This document shows, piece after piece, positions 35,751-49,807 of a stretch of DNA of 64,000 nucleotides. Made by a program: the position numbers and the translations under genes. Below the pieces are notes generated by a model. The model worked only from the letters and a program-made list of their open reading frames with translations. It was not told where the DNA came from and did no database searches. The stretch spans positions 558,001-622,000 of the forward strand of contig JALECJ010000020.1 in the NCBI GenBank assembly GCA_023515745.1, given 5' to 3'. The DNA is from Amoeboaphelidium protococcarum. Taxonomy: Eukaryota; Aphelidiomycota; Aphelidea. The first letter of the stretch is position 1. Each line of letters begins with the position of its first letter.

Positions 35751-36066
35751 TTTGATCAACAATGAACTTCTTAATTAATTCTAATAAAATTATTTGATTT
35801 CATAATTTTCATTTTATGCAGTTTGTATCAAACTTTTTTTGTATTAGTTCTGCTCACATGATCTACACCATACTTTCGACTTGGCTTGGCAATACCATCT
35901 CATCCCTTTCTAGGGCAATCGCGATATGATTCGGCAGATGAAGTCACGCTGAATGATTAGACGCGTCAATTGTCATACTCTTACCTTCAAAGATCTCAAA
36001 CCTTTTTTTCTTCAAAAGTTAAATAATTCCCTGTTAATCAATTAAACACGCTCTTTTATTATTAAA
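35751..36066. other. Spacer between the two PMP3 genes
   Basis: About 316 bases holding the promoter of copy 2. Contains a GACGCGTCAATTG sequence (ACGCGT core) near 35961. No gene. Confidence 0.4.
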
Positions 36067-36240
36067 ATGCCTACTACTTGCCTTGATGTTATTCGCTTGA
36101 TTGCTGCAATCATTCTGCCTCCCCTTGGTGTATTCTTACAAGTTGGCTGCACGGTCGATCTGCTGATCAATGTTCTGCTCACTCTTCTAGGCTTCATCCC
36201 TGGTGTCATACACGCTATATACATCATTGCCAAGTATTGA
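36067..36240 (+). CDS. PMP3: PMP3-family small membrane protein, copy 2
   Basis: 57 residues, same length as copy 1 with conservative changes only (LDVIRLIAAIILPPLGVF, LLTLLGFIPGVIHAIYII). The loop differs most (VGCTVD versus VGCNQD). Tandem duplicate in the same orientation, with diverged spacer, so the duplication is not recent. Confidence 0.95.
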   Translation: MPTTCLDVIRLIAAIILPPLGVFLQVGCTVDLLINVLLTLLGFIPGVIHAIYIIAKY

Positions 36241-36397
36241 TGTTGCACTATCTGGAACTTCTATATTTATCAATTGATTGATAACCACGATCAACAAATA
36301 GATCATTGCCCGCATTTATCGTGTTTCTCGTTTCGCCCTTTGACTTTCCCATCGACTCGTTCACCTGTCGCCAGCACTTTACTGTGCTTTACTCAAC

Positions 36398-37402
36398 ATG
36401 ATCCAACTTCCTGCTGAAATTTGGTCAAATTGTATACTCCCTCATTTCGCTCTGGAAGAAAATAGGAGAGATTTATGCCAACTGTCCAGGGTGGATAAAT
36501 TCTTTCGATCGCTCACATCCCGGTAGATTTATGAAACTTTGCATATAAGCGACTCCGGCTTGACATTGAGGGAACTTTACAGGCTTTACTGCTTAGATGA
36601 GGTAGAGCTCAGGCGGATCCCCTTTGCAAGTCAAGTCAGAAATCTAATTGTTAATGTCTCCATGTTTGATCAGTACCTATTTGACTTGGAAGAGTTTGAG
36701 AATGAAGCTGGCCAAGTTGAAACATTACAAGCTGGTGGTGGTGTCGGTGAACTGTAGTCTGGTCGCTCCAGCTAATCCTCCCTCATGCCTGGTATAACTA
36801 GGGATCTTATAAAGTTTGTTAAATCTGGCGAAATGCTACGTTATGTTTTAGGATAGTGCAACTAGATTACCATGTTTGTGTACAATAGCCAGATGCTAAT
36901 CCGTCATTTTGACATACTTTGTAGTTTTGCTGCAATCCGTGGTAATTTGACTTATATAGATGTTTACAAAGTGGTCACGCCCGCAGATGATGAAATAGAG
37001 CTTTAACAATCTGGTAAATAAGCTGGAGATGTTATATAATTACTGAAAAAATTCACAAATTTAAAGCATTTGCGAATTGGATCAGACAAATTGACCACGG
37101 AAGTCTGGCTGTAAATAATGTCGATCGATCGCCGCAATTTACTTGAACTCCGTCTTTATCAAGTGTCGGAAGATTTCAATTTACATGAATGGAGTAGAGC
37201 CATCATTGAAAAAGCTCCAAATTTACGTGTACTAGGCGTAAGCCTGAATAGAATTATAAATTGCGAAGCTTTCAGATCTCTGCGCGTATTATAGAATCTG
37301 GTAACTTTTGACATTGAAAGTAAAGATTCTGCAGTGCTCTCTCAAGCCGTCACGTAAATAGATTTTAAAAATGTTAAAGTTAGAATAACATATCATTCAT
37401 GA
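36398..37402 (+). CDS. F-box-like, leucine-rich protein
   Basis: 334 residues, no signal peptide. The N-terminus MIQLPAEIWSNCILPHFALE followed by LCQLSRVDKFFRSLTS matches the F-box pattern (LP-x-E-I-W ... L..S.V.K.F..L). The rest carries irregular leucine-rich segments (LRIGSDKL, LLELRLYQVSEDF, APNLRVLGVSLN). If the F-box is real, the protein would recruit a target to an SCF ubiquitin ligase through SKP1. There is no recognisable named orthologue. Confidence 0.6.
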
Positions 37403-37461
37403 ACTACCATTAATATATATTTACGTAAATTTCTTTAGTCATAATGAATTAATCGGTGATT

Positions 37462-38958
37462 TCATTTAGATGGCCCCAACATTTGCTCAGGCTTTACATA
37501 CTTGTCAAACTCCTCGTCAGTCAACACCTTCAGCTTATTGACAGCCGACTCTCTCAGCGTCAGTCCTTCCTTATGCGCAGTTTTGGCCACCAGTGCAGCC
37601 TTGTCATAGCCAATGTAAGGATTCAGAGCAGTGACCAGCATAAGAGACTCCTGCATAAGCTGTCCAATACGCTTCTCATTGGCCTTCAGTCCATCAATGC
37701 AGTTCTTTCTGAAAGAGTCAGATGCATCAGCAATCAATCTGCAGCTATGCAAGAAGTTCTTGATGATCACCGGCTTGAACACGTTCAGCTCAAAGTGGCC
37801 CTGAGAACCTGCAAAAGTCACTGCAGTGTTGTTGCCCATCACTTGAGCACATACCATTGTCATGGCTTCATTCTAGGTGGGATTCACCTTGCCCGGCATG
37901 ATGGAAGATCCTGGTTCATTCTCTGGTAGCTGTAACTCACCCAGACCACATCTAGGACCACTTCCCAGGAATCTGATATCATTCGCAATCTTCATCAGCG
38001 ATACAGCGGTGGTATTCAAAGCACCATGTCCTTGAACCAGGGCATCATGCGCTGCAAGAGCCTCAAATTTGTTAGGTGCAGTCTCAAACTTGGTACCAGT
38101 CAGAGTTGATAACTACTACGCAATAGTCTCAGCAAACCCAGATTTAGTATTCAAACCAGTTCCGACAGCAGTACCACCCTGAGCCAGCTGGCGCAAATGA
38201 GGTAGAGTTGATTTAATTCTATGGATTGAGTTGTCCAACTGAGTCACATAACCACTAAACTCCTACTCCAGAGTCAAAGGAGTGGCATCCTGCAAATGGG
38301 TACGTCCAATCTTGATAACATGAGAGTGACGAGTGGCGAAAGAATCTAGAGCATCACGCAAGCGAGTCAACGCTGGTAAGACGCGATTCTCCACCTCCAG
38401 AACAGCGGCAACGTGCATAGCTGTAGGGAACGTGTCATTAGAGGACTGGCCCTTATTGACATGATCGTTCGGGTGAACCGGTGACTTGGTTCCCATCTAA
38501 CCACCCAGAATTTCAATCGCTCTATTGCTAATCACCTCGTTCACATTCATGTTAGTCTGCGTACCACTGCCAGTCTACCACACTACGAGAGGGAAGTGAT
38601 CATCCAACTTGCCACTGATAATTTCATCGGCAGCCTTGACTATACCATCACGCAGTTGTGCGGGGAGAGTTCCTTAATCGCAGTTGACAATAGCGCAGGC
38701 CTTCTTGACCATGGCAAAGGCATGAATCAAAGGGAGAGGCATGCGATCATTTTCTTGGTTGATAGCGAAATTCTGAATAGATCTCTAAGTCTGAGCACCC
38801 CAGTAAGCTTCAGCAGGCACATTGATATCACCAAATGTATCCTTCTCCACACGGAACTTGCCGTTACCAGCACCAACAATAGCTGACATTCTACGACAAC
38901 CGGTAGTAGTAGTATTATATAGCGAGACGCTTCGTGGGAAGCTTACGATTCTGTACAT
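37462..38958 (-). CDS. FUM1: Fumarate hydratase, class II, mitochondrial
   Basis: TCA-cycle enzyme converting fumarate to malate. 498 residues. The chosen ATG (38958) gives a basic, Ser/Arg-rich N-terminus ([15 protein letters not shown]) that looks like a mitochondrial targeting peptide before the mature start near [20 protein letters not shown]. Signature residues include [11 protein letters not shown] (the flexible-loop Ser), [20 protein letters not shown] and the C-terminal [20 protein letters not shown]. Very conserved; intronless. Divergent from RIB3 with 233 bases between starts. Confidence 0.95.
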
Positions 38959-39191
38959 TCTTAAACAACAACGCGACGAACGACAACAAACTGCAATCAC
39001 CAGAGAGAGAGAGCTGTTCTCTCTTCAAAAAGTGGAAATGGGCGATTGAATGTTCTCAAATGGTGAAAAGTGTGCGCGTTTCGCGTTCCAGAACAATGAC
39101 GAAAAAAGCTTTGAACGATCATTATACTTCTCCTCACCTTCTTGCTTCAATCACATCTAAATCTTTCTAAATTTTGTAGTATTATCTTAAT
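38959..39191. promoter_or_regulatory. Short bidirectional promoter region (fumarase / RIB3)
   Basis: Only 233 bases separate the two start codons, with a GA run (about 39001-39012). Both promoters must overlap here. Confidence 0.5.
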
Positions 39192-39973
39192 ATGACACTT
39201 TTTACAGACGCGGATGGAGTATCAAAAGTAAAGTTTGACTCTGTATAGACTGCGCTCGAAGAATTTAGTAAGTACTTCCCACGAATACTTTATGATCGCA
39301 CTGATTGAGATTATTTTCATAATAATAGTGTAGAGAGAGGACAATTTGTGATTGTTTTGGACGATGAAGGGCGAGAGAATGAAGGAGATCTGATTATCGC
39401 TGCAGAGGATATTACGCGAGAGTAAATGACGTTTATGGTGCGACATACGACTGGTATTGTGTGCGTGCCAATGACTAGGTAGCGATTAGAATAATTGGAC
39501 ATTCCTCTCATGGTGACAACTAATACAGATCCCCACCATACCAAGTTTACAGTTTCCATTGATTACAAACACGGTAAGATTTATCTTATTCTGTTTAAAT
39601 GGTGTAACTAAAATACATATATGTGAATGTAGGCACGTCAACCGGAGTCTCGGCTTCAGATCGAACTGCCACCGTTAGAGCACTTGCTGATGGCGATACT
39701 GTAGGAGATGATTTTACTCGACCTGGTCACATCTTTCCTTTAATGGCTCATGATAATCTACTAACAGGTCGACAGGGACACACTGAGGCTTCCCTTGCGC
39801 TGTGTCAACTCACTGGAAAGTCACTGGTTGCCGTAATTAGTGAGTTGGTTCGTGATCAAGACGGTGAAATGGCGAGACGTGATGATTTGATCAAATTTGC
39901 TAAACAACATCAATTGCCCATTATAACTGTAAAGTCTCTTCTCCAACACTGGATAAGTATGTAGCATGAATGA
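39192..39973 (+). CDS. RIB3: 3,4-dihydroxy-2-butanone 4-phosphate synthase
   Basis: Makes the four-carbon precursor of riboflavin from ribulose 5-phosphate. Three exons (39192-39267, 39334-39573, 39633-39973) with 66- and 59-nt introns (GTAAGT...TAG, GTAAGA...TAG), 218 residues. Active-site motifs: [59 protein letters not shown]. Stand-alone enzyme as in fungi, not fused to GTP cyclohydrolase II. Its presence argues for a riboflavin-producing organism and against ciliates or animals. Confidence 0.95.
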
Positions 39974-40053
39974 CATTGAATAATTGAAAAGTATTACATC
40001 TATAGTAATAATTTTAATCAAATAGTTACGAATCTACATCTTATTCACTTACA

Positions 40054-41481
40054 TCATAGCAGGTCGAACAATGACAATTGTTGATTATTAGTGTTTGCCT
40101 AGATCTGCACATTACTATTATTACTATTACTATTATCAACGGTACGAGATTACACTTGTTCAGGCTTGACACCGAAGGCATTCTCAAATACTTTAGCGTC
40201 AACGCTAGCCTAAGTTCTATGACCATTTTAACCGGAATTTTTAACTCTACCTCGGCGAACGTTAGAATCCACAGCTGAGGCTTCATATTGATCATTCTGT
40301 ACCGCTTGCTGTGATTATTGAGGTACACTTGGTAGATCCTTATTTACAGACTCAATTACGTACTATTCATGGTTCGCCTCATGATTCGCAGGTAGAGGAG
40401 GATAACTAAGCGAACGACCAATACCCGGGTATACTTTAGCCATTAACTGATATATATTAGGACGATAGAGAGCATCTACTGTCAAACACCACCTAATCGC
40501 GTCCAACATCAGCTGAGAGTATTAATTAGGAGACGAAGAGGGGAATCTATACTTTGCATTAAGGATAGCCAACTTACCGTCCTCCTCATTGAATGGATTA
40601 ACAAAGTAACACAATTTATACAAAAGTACGCCGAGAGCCCACACATCAGATTTAGTGCCAAGTCCACACTTTCTGATGCGATACAAATCACACATCTCTG
40701 GCGATCTATACTGTATCGTTGTGAATCTATCGATATCCTCTTATAACGCTGACATGTCTTGAGCAGATAACGATTGGCCAGGCCTAAATGTCCGCGTGGT
40801 ACAACTTCCAAAATCGCATAATTTAAATAAGGTAGATCCATCAGCCGTCACTTAAATTAAAACGTTTTCCACCTTCAAATCTCTATGGACAATCGGTTGA
40901 TTCTGGTAATGAAGGAATGCAGTGGCTTCAACCACCTAGTTGAATATAGTCCACACTTCACTCTCCTGCAGCCTAGTACTCAGCCGTCTGTTCATCATAT
41001 CAACCAAACCACCTCCGACACAGAATTCCATCGCTATGTACACTTGCAGGCCATGTGAAGAATACTGCTACTACTACTACTACTACTATCTTCCATCCCC
41101 TCCCATGACCGAAGAGTCGATATAGCGCACAATGTTCGGATGCTTGAGTTGTTTCATCAGTGCAAGTTCATTCATCACCTGGTGCTGCATTACACCGTCG
41201 CTGGAAGTCTAAATCATTTTTATCACTAACGGGAATCCATCTAGACCTCTCGCCAGGTATACTCGCGCAAATCCACCTACACACTGTTGGTAAAAGTATG
41301 AATGTTAAGTTGTACACATTTTGTTTACAGTATATCAAAGAATCAAACCTTCTGCGAGAAATCTCTCGGGTAAGGCTACGACGCTACCCACCGTAATTGG
41401 CGCAGGTCTACCTTGAGGAGAAATTGGCCGCAGTATAGGATCATCCTAGTGCTAATACAGCTACGATAATTGCTGCTACAT
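40054..41481 (-). CDS. NAK-family (Ark/Prk/AAK1-like) protein kinase
   Basis: Exon 1 41349-41481, 72-nt intron (GTTTGA...TAG), exon 2 40054-41276: 451 residues. Kinase motifs: FLAEGGFARVYLA, FPLVIKM, HRDLKVENVL, CDFGSCTT, YRSPEMCDLY, and DVWALGVLLYKLCY. The KVEN loop and long activation segment fit NAK kinases, which phosphorylate AP-2 and Ark/Prk targets in endocytosis and actin control. A polyGln tract between the beta4 and beta5 strands is encoded by six TAG codons plus CAG. The Gln/Asn-rich C-terminus is unstructured and may bind adaptors. Start ATG chosen because the N-terminus runs straight into the kinase domain. Confidence 0.9.
41066..41089. repeat. CTA/TAG trinucleotide repeat coding polyglutamine
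   Basis: Minus strand gives six TAG codons followed by CAG inside the NAK kinase. In this code the repeat makes polyGln. Confidence 0.85.
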
Positions 41482-41769
41482 TGTCTCGCTGCTATTTTAA
41501 TGAATGTTTCAATTTATTGTTTTACTGTGAAAACTAACTGAAAATGAAAAAGAAGCCAGAAACGAAAAATCAATCGTTATTTCAGAGGTGATCGCTTTGC
41601 TGATCTTGGACGGTAATAATAATATCGTTGTTGACTGTGGCAAAAGCGCACGATATAATATGCCGGATGCTTAACATGTGGCAGTACTATAGTAAGAATA
41701 AAAAAGAGCGCAATAAAGTTGAAATTAGTCGCAGTGTTACCAAATAGGAACTACACTGATTAGATAGAT

Positions 41770-43380
41770 TCATTTCGTACACTCAATAGAGGAAGATTTC
41801 CAAGCAGAGCTAAAGAAGTAGAGATCATCCGGTTCTTCATCAGTTGCCATGAGTGTTTCCGCAGTCTCACGCGACGCTACTCTTACTTCTTGGTAAAGAG
41901 GTGACCAATCAGCGTCGTATCCGACAATGAATCGCGGAATAACAGCAGCTTTATTGCCGATAGCCTTCTAACGTCCAGTGAGGAAATTCAACTTCTTTGT
42001 CAATTTCTGGACAGTGTCCTTCACGTTGGCGTACAATGCCTTAATCGGCGACTTGGGTGGTGACGGGACTACAGACTTTGTGCGCTTGGAATATCTAAAC
42101 TGTCTAACTTTACCAAAACGAGACAGAAGGATTACGAGAACTTTGACTAGATTCTCAGAGACTTTATCAGTGTGGCTTGAAGCCATAGAGGCAGACTACG
42201 CGCCATCATCATCAGAACTGCAATACGGATACGTGAAGATGGCATCTCGATTCTTATTCTCAACAAACACTTTAAACTGAGACGGTGTAGCCAACAATAT
42301 TGGTGCATTAAGGGAGTAAAGCGCGGCAAGCACTTGCGCCAGACGGGTATCAGTATACCAGATATGATCATCAGGATAACTTCTGCAAGTTTTAAGTTCA
42401 GTACCAAAATAAATGGGAGAAGCAGGATTCTACTATGGTCCATGAGTAAAGTAAATATCCATTTTGGAGCCATAATCATAGGACTAATCACACATCACGC
42501 CCCCAATGACGGCACATCTTTCACAGTAAAGAGATTAGTATTTGAACACATCTAATATCAAGCAAACATTTACCATAAGCGCGGCTAATCTAAGACTAAA
42601 AGTGGACTCGTTGGAATCATCCTACAGATAACTCAATTACTCTTTCACACGGTCATCTTGTTCACAGTAGGCCGCAGCTACTTTCCAGTTCTTACCAACA
42701 CCCAGAAACTGAGCCAAGTTATCTAGACCATCCTCACCACAACCAAGTGACTTAACCGACCTGTAAATAGCCGGATGAAAGAGCGTGTGGGAGAGCTTGG
42801 AAGCAGTTGGGTTCTTGATCATCCGTAAGGTACCTGGTGCATAACCCTCCTCATCATCATCAACGCGTGTTTCCACTGTGCATTCGGGACTTTACACAAA
42901 CTGATCAAATTCCAATCTTCTCTAAGCATAGACTTGATCTAGCGGCTAAAGCAGAGATTTAATCTCCAGAGCGTCGGCTTGCAGTTTCTGGCTGATAGCG
43001 GAAGATTGTTAACCACTAAAGTCGCCCCAGTCAATTAGCTGATCACGGTCATACACACGGACTTTAATCTCACTCTAATCATTCAAAGTATCTCTAAAAA
43101 CGGGAGTTTACATTATTGATTAAAATACTAATGTGCCTTTTGCTTAATGAAGTTATCTGTAATTATAATGTGTGGAATAATTATCTAAAAGTATAAATAG
43201 TGAAAGAGGAGAGGAGTTAAGGAGGACACACGCATTAACGGTTGGCGCTGATATCGAATCAATTTTGATTTTGACTCGCATATACTGTACAATAGCAATA
43301 GCGCCGCAAATGCTTACATTTAATGCGGCCATTGTATAATAGCAACAAACTGCAGACATTATATATGGCGCAACTGTCAT
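41770..43380 (-). CDS. Unknown protein with C2-like N-terminus
   Basis: Up to 536 residues from the ATG at 43380; a later ATG at 43113 would give 447. The part near residues 80-120 (LVFQSIMQTPVFRDTLNDQS and IKVRVYDRDQLIDWG) resembles C2-domain strands, which supports the longer start, though the first 80 residues are hydrophobic and odd and may hide an intron. The central part has GYAPGTLRMIKNPTASKLSH and many Cys; the C-terminal part is basic then acidic (ATDEEPDDLYFF). I do not recognise the family. The start lies 127 bases from the divergent Akt gene. Confidence 0.5.
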
Positions 43381-43507
43381 CTCAAAGCTGCTATTTCTGC
43401 CTTCATTCAAAGCGAGGCACCTCAGTTTAACACACAGGAGACCGCGCCCCTTTAAATATCAGCTCTTTTTATCGTTAGAGACTTTCTCTCATTATAACTC
43501 ATTAAAG

Positions 43508-45037
<1,530 letters not shown>

Positions 45038-45227
45038 ATGGCTTTTGGCATAGTCATTTCCTAATACATCGATGATTTATCTTCGTTACTGTTGAATATG
45101 CTGAAAAAATTATGATTATTGTCTACCATCCATAATGTTACTTGCTTGAAAAACCTTTAAACAATTCATAAATATTTATATTATTAACAACAACAGTTTG
45201 ACTTAAATACACCCAACAACCATATCA

Positions 45228-46808
45228 TCAAAACCAGACATCGTGGACTTTCCCTTTGGAGCCATCAGTTTTGATAAATTGCCCCTTTTAGGCATGGAGA
45301 ATCCCGTCTTGATAATCGCCTGGAGTCTCGAGATAATTTTTAACATCGACATACATTGCAATGCCCAGTGGTTCAATGATCTTGACGTTATTTTTAGCAA
45401 TGAACCCAAAACTGGCATTGAGTTTCTAGCGGAGGCACTTTCTTACAGCCGGTAAATCCACCATACTTTCATTTCGGAATACACTATCACAACCATTGTT
45501 CAGAAGTTCCTTTGCCAGCAGTTCAAGGGCCACAAAGCCATTCGGTGCTTTGTATGGTTTACGCGTAAATGGACTGATTGTGAAATTACCAAACACTTCT
45601 TCGATATCGATGACACCATTGCCGTTAATATCAGACATAGCCAGCATTTTGTCACCATCAACTGCTCCACCATCTCGGTCATTCACATCTTCTGGTTCCA
45701 AAGTGATTCCGACACCTCGCTTAGCAGATACTTTACCGTCATTGTTCATATCAAAAATCAGTGGAGATCCGTTACAACCAGACGATACATCTGGGGGAGC
45801 CTCACTAGCAGGAGGAAAAGGACTTGGGAGAGACCACCACGTCTTCTTCAAAAATGGCTTACTTTCATAATCAGGATTCATCCACCACAATTTATATTCC
45901 TCCATCGAAGAAAATCCTGCAGGAACTGGCGGTGGTTACCAGTTAGGATAGTTGGGATTGTACGATGGTGGAAACTAAATAGGTGTTGATGGCGTTGCAC
46001 TTTCCGGCACTCGCGATTGAGTGACCGATGTAGATGTTGATGGCTTACGTGTCCGAGTAGCAATAGTGGTTCGAGGACGGCTGGAGGATACGCTCTTTGA
46101 GCGGGGCAAAGAAGCAGATATTGCCGGCCTAGTGGTAGATGGGCGAATTGGAGCAGTGCTGACAGTTGTAGAGGGTTTATCACTGCCTGAAGTTGTCAGT
46201 ACACGAGTCACGGAAGAGGCAGTCTTCAGAGGTGTAGACAAAGTTGACGAATCAGTATACGTGATGGAAGGCACATTAGACTAGCTTTTAATGACAGTGC
46301 TCATAATCGGCGATTTAGTGTGATAAGGTGTCTCTTAACTGCCAGTAACTGTTACGGTATCAAGAGACTTTGTTTGAGCAGAACTGGAGCGATGCGTTGA
46401 TGGCCGTGCAGAGGATGGTACTCCAATAGATTACGTCTGCAATGGCTAGCCGGTAGAACTTGCTGATAGCCATGAGCCAGATGTCATGGTAACAGAGGGT
46501 AAAGAGGCACTCTTGGACGATTCAATAGACTGAGAGGTAGGCATCAGCGCGGTTTGACTGCTACTAGGACCAGGTATAGTATTTATTCGTGTAGTTGTAC
46601 AGATTGAAGTAGAGGTATAGACAACAGATACATTACTACTACTACATGGTGTGCTAGTAGAATAAGAAGATACAATCGCAGAGGCAGATGAATCAGAGCC
46701 GCGCAGTCGACACTTAATCGCCACAGCTGGCGTGGGAGTCGCATTGCCAGGCAATGACAACACGTAGGCAGAAAAGAAATGTAGAAGATAGACCAGAATC
46801 AACAGCAT
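45228..46808 (-). CDS. Secreted Ser/Thr-rich protein with Ca-binding-like C-terminal domain (copy D)
   Basis: 526 residues; fourth member of the family at 2.7-12.4 kb but distant in place and sequence. Signal peptide MLLILVYLLHFFSAYVLS, IKCRLR segment, long Ser/Thr-rich domain (to about 260) and only a short proline-rich stretch. The C-terminal half keeps the two loops (DMNNDGKVSA and DINGNGVIDIEEVFGNF) and the APNGFVALELL segment, but the last part ends DVWF without RK. The conserved loops despite divergent stalk imply the C-terminal domain is the functional unit. Upstream element seen in A-C was not found here. Confidence 0.8.
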
Positions 46809-47275
46809 TATATACGAGTCGTAACTGATTGTTTCTCTGAGACAAAGAGTTACAAAGGCTTAGCCGTGTGGTCACAAATACAGTGAGTCCAATCACTACA
46901 GTCTTAATAAACGGATAACCAATCAGCGCAAGAGTCAACGTTATTCAGTAACCTCGGCTATGTATTAACATACCGCCAGCACAATGCTAATGATACGCTA
47001 TTGTTGGAGTTTGATGATCTTGGCAATGTCTTGGCGTGTAACACTAAGGAGGTCACGCATGTCACAGTCGAGATGGGATTGGAGGAGTAATGATTTGACC
47101 TTGAATCAATTTGAACTATGACAATTTATTCCTTGCGCTTAAATACACTAATTGTCGAAAGACTGTTTATCTTTTATTTATTTCATTGATATCTTACAGC
47201 TATCAAGAAAACGTACTTAATTAAAGCAATCAAATCAATAAACTACTCTTTGATCACGCAATCAATTTATTCACA
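46809..47275. other. Intergenic region with a coding-like fragment
   Basis: On the plus strand a frame from about 46892 to TGA at 47091 reads ...LGYVLTYRQHNANDTLLLEF... and ends EMGLEEQ. It has no ATG and no recognisable upstream exon. On the minus strand a 40-codon ATG frame covers part of the same bases. I cannot tell whether either is real. Confidence 0.25.
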
Positions 47276-49807
47276 TCACTCGAGCTGTAGACGCGACTTC
47301 AACTTTTGCAATATGAAAGACGCCAAGTAACGATTGTCAGAGCTAGAATCATTCTACCAGACATCGTCAATGAGCCAATTTACGAGCTAGTTCACATCAA
47401 ATCTCTCGCAATTATCAGAAATAGCCAATTGCCAGTTGAATGGAAGAACTTCTTGCCGCCGAGATCCCACGTAATAACTATCATCGGCGATATCTAACGC
47501 AGTGCTCAAAGCTAATAACAATGGCTGTCTGGCATTAGGATAATCAATGAGTTTAATGAGCTTCTACCCGTCGTGCAGCTCAATCTTGGCAGATTAGCAA
47601 AACTGCCAATACCAGCCAAAGACGCGTCCAAGCTCGGTGAGATTCTCTTATAATTCAGCCGAATCGCTGCCACAACCACGGATAAGAATGCACAGAGTCG
47701 TCATCCACTTGGCCAAAAGTTAGGCCGTAGTTACTTAAACATGGCGCGTCTAAGTATTATCACATTCTACTGAATTAACAATTTACAATTTTGATACATA
47801 CGAAGTTAAAGTGGCGAGGCGAGACTGTTCACTAAGCAGAGGATTCTAATCCAAAGTCTGACATTCTTGCCTCAACCATTCCAGTTTTGATGTAAATAGT
47901 CCCCTTGATAGCAAATTTATCCAGTCTTTCACAATACCTTTTGATATATTCTCCCTTTCAGAACGCTGATGTAAGATATGAGAGGATAATGGATGAAATC
48001 TTTTAACATCTCCTTCTTTCATTAGATGACTCTATGATGATGACAACTTCAATTGATTTAGCATAACATCGAGAGATTGCTCAAATCCAGTCTTTCCACT
48101 AGACTGTGCTTCCAACTCCGCCTAAGAGGTTGAAGATAAGGAACGTGAGGTCTTGATTATAACATCCAACACGTCTGATCGGCCGCCCAACGACAATCCT
48201 TTAGAATTACAGAATTCATCAATCAACATCCGGCCACATTATTTTGGCTCTGCTTAAAGTAGTGCAGTAAGACAGTTCATTCTCAATTACTCAAAATCTT
48301 TCAGACCATAATCATTATTCACATACAATATGCGGTGACATAGATCAAGTGATGCATTTGATAACTCTCTCTTTGACTGAGTGCAATTGACCAAATTTGG
48401 AATAGCTTTTAAGACCAATTCAAGTCGCAGTCTGTCATTAGTTTTAGCGTACAACTTCATGTATTGGACACATTGATTTAGAGTAGTAGGCGCTGCAAGT
48501 TGAATCTTTTCCGGAAGATCCATTGGATCCAAATCATCATCAGAATCAAAAGTTACTTCGCTGACCACGTAGTTTCGACCTCTTGATTATGTAGATGGCG
48601 TTGTCGCGTACTTATCAACTTTCTGGTAATGGTCAGATTACGTTCTACTATCAGACTCATCTTGACTTCTATCCACTTTAAGAGCTTCTGCCTAATTTGA
48701 AGACTGCATCTCAGCATTGGAATCATAATTCAAAACAAATTATACAGATCGATATTAGCATTCTTTTAATTAAAAGTCTAGAGACTGCTATACATCAGAC
48801 CCAGGGCAAGGATAAGGAAGTGCATTGATGAACTTTTAAGCCACTGCAAGAGCCAGATACTTGTATTCCAAATCGGGCAAGTCAAGATAATAAGGGATTC
48901 CTTTAATAATACATTCTCGTAAATGGACGACAATATCACTAGATTCGATAAAATTTCGGTGCTATTACAGCAGGAAGAACATCATCATACAAGTGTACTA
49001 ATGATACCAAGGATCAGAAATACACATAATCTCAATAGCATTGCTCCATCTCCTTGTCAATTGATCCAACACAGACAGAGCTTAAGTTTCCGAGATTAAA
49101 CGCGTCAGTACTTTAACAATTGATAGTAACAACTATCTATGAGGATCGAGATTCTATAAAAACTTGGGATCAGATATGCGATTAAGAAGACACTGGTCAA
49201 TAGAGCAATTACGCGACACAATCTGCACTTGAAATTCCACATCAACTTGATGATAGTTGTCAAAAGTCACGGGCTATTCTAAATGTTCAAGTGTTGCCTG
49301 GAGCAAAGTCCTAAACCAAGATTCCTTTAATCTACTACTAGCTATTGGAGAGACAATACTCGACAAAGAGCAGTCCACGCTGCGTTAAATAAGTTCTTCA
49401 GCAATTAAATCTGCTTAATCACAATCAATCCATTATTAAAGCGGAATGACATGTAAATAATCATTACCAATTCTACTTTGAACTAATTCAAGCCATTACA
49501 ATATCAAACACGTATGAAATCGACGCGATTATAACCAGCTTGGACATTTATTAAGACATTACTGAGCTCTACCAGGTAGTTCCATAATTTTCTTAATCAA
49601 AGACTCAAACACAACAGCTTATAACTGTTAGTCTGGATGATCCTTTTAAATTGTGTACATGGCATTGAATAAAAAGTACTACTTAGTTATTATAGATTTC
49701 AATTACAGAACCGAATTTTGCAATATATCACTTGGTGAGTCGGACGTTACATTTTAAATTAATCTTATGACTAGATCAACATCAATTTAAGTTTGTAAAG
49801 TATTCAT
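47276..49807 (-). CDS. TELO2: TELO2/Tel2 telomere length regulation protein
   Basis: Chaperone-linked subunit of the TTT complex that matures PIKK kinases (mTOR, ATM, ATR and relatives). 843 residues, intronless, matching animal TELO2 length (about 840). The best match is the central FDSDDDLDPMDLP segment followed by helical repeats like those of TELO2. The protein is all-helical, and the rest is weakly conserved as is usual in this family. About 60 TAR codons are needed to read it. Downstream of the SH3-EH gene on the same strand. Confidence 0.8.
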
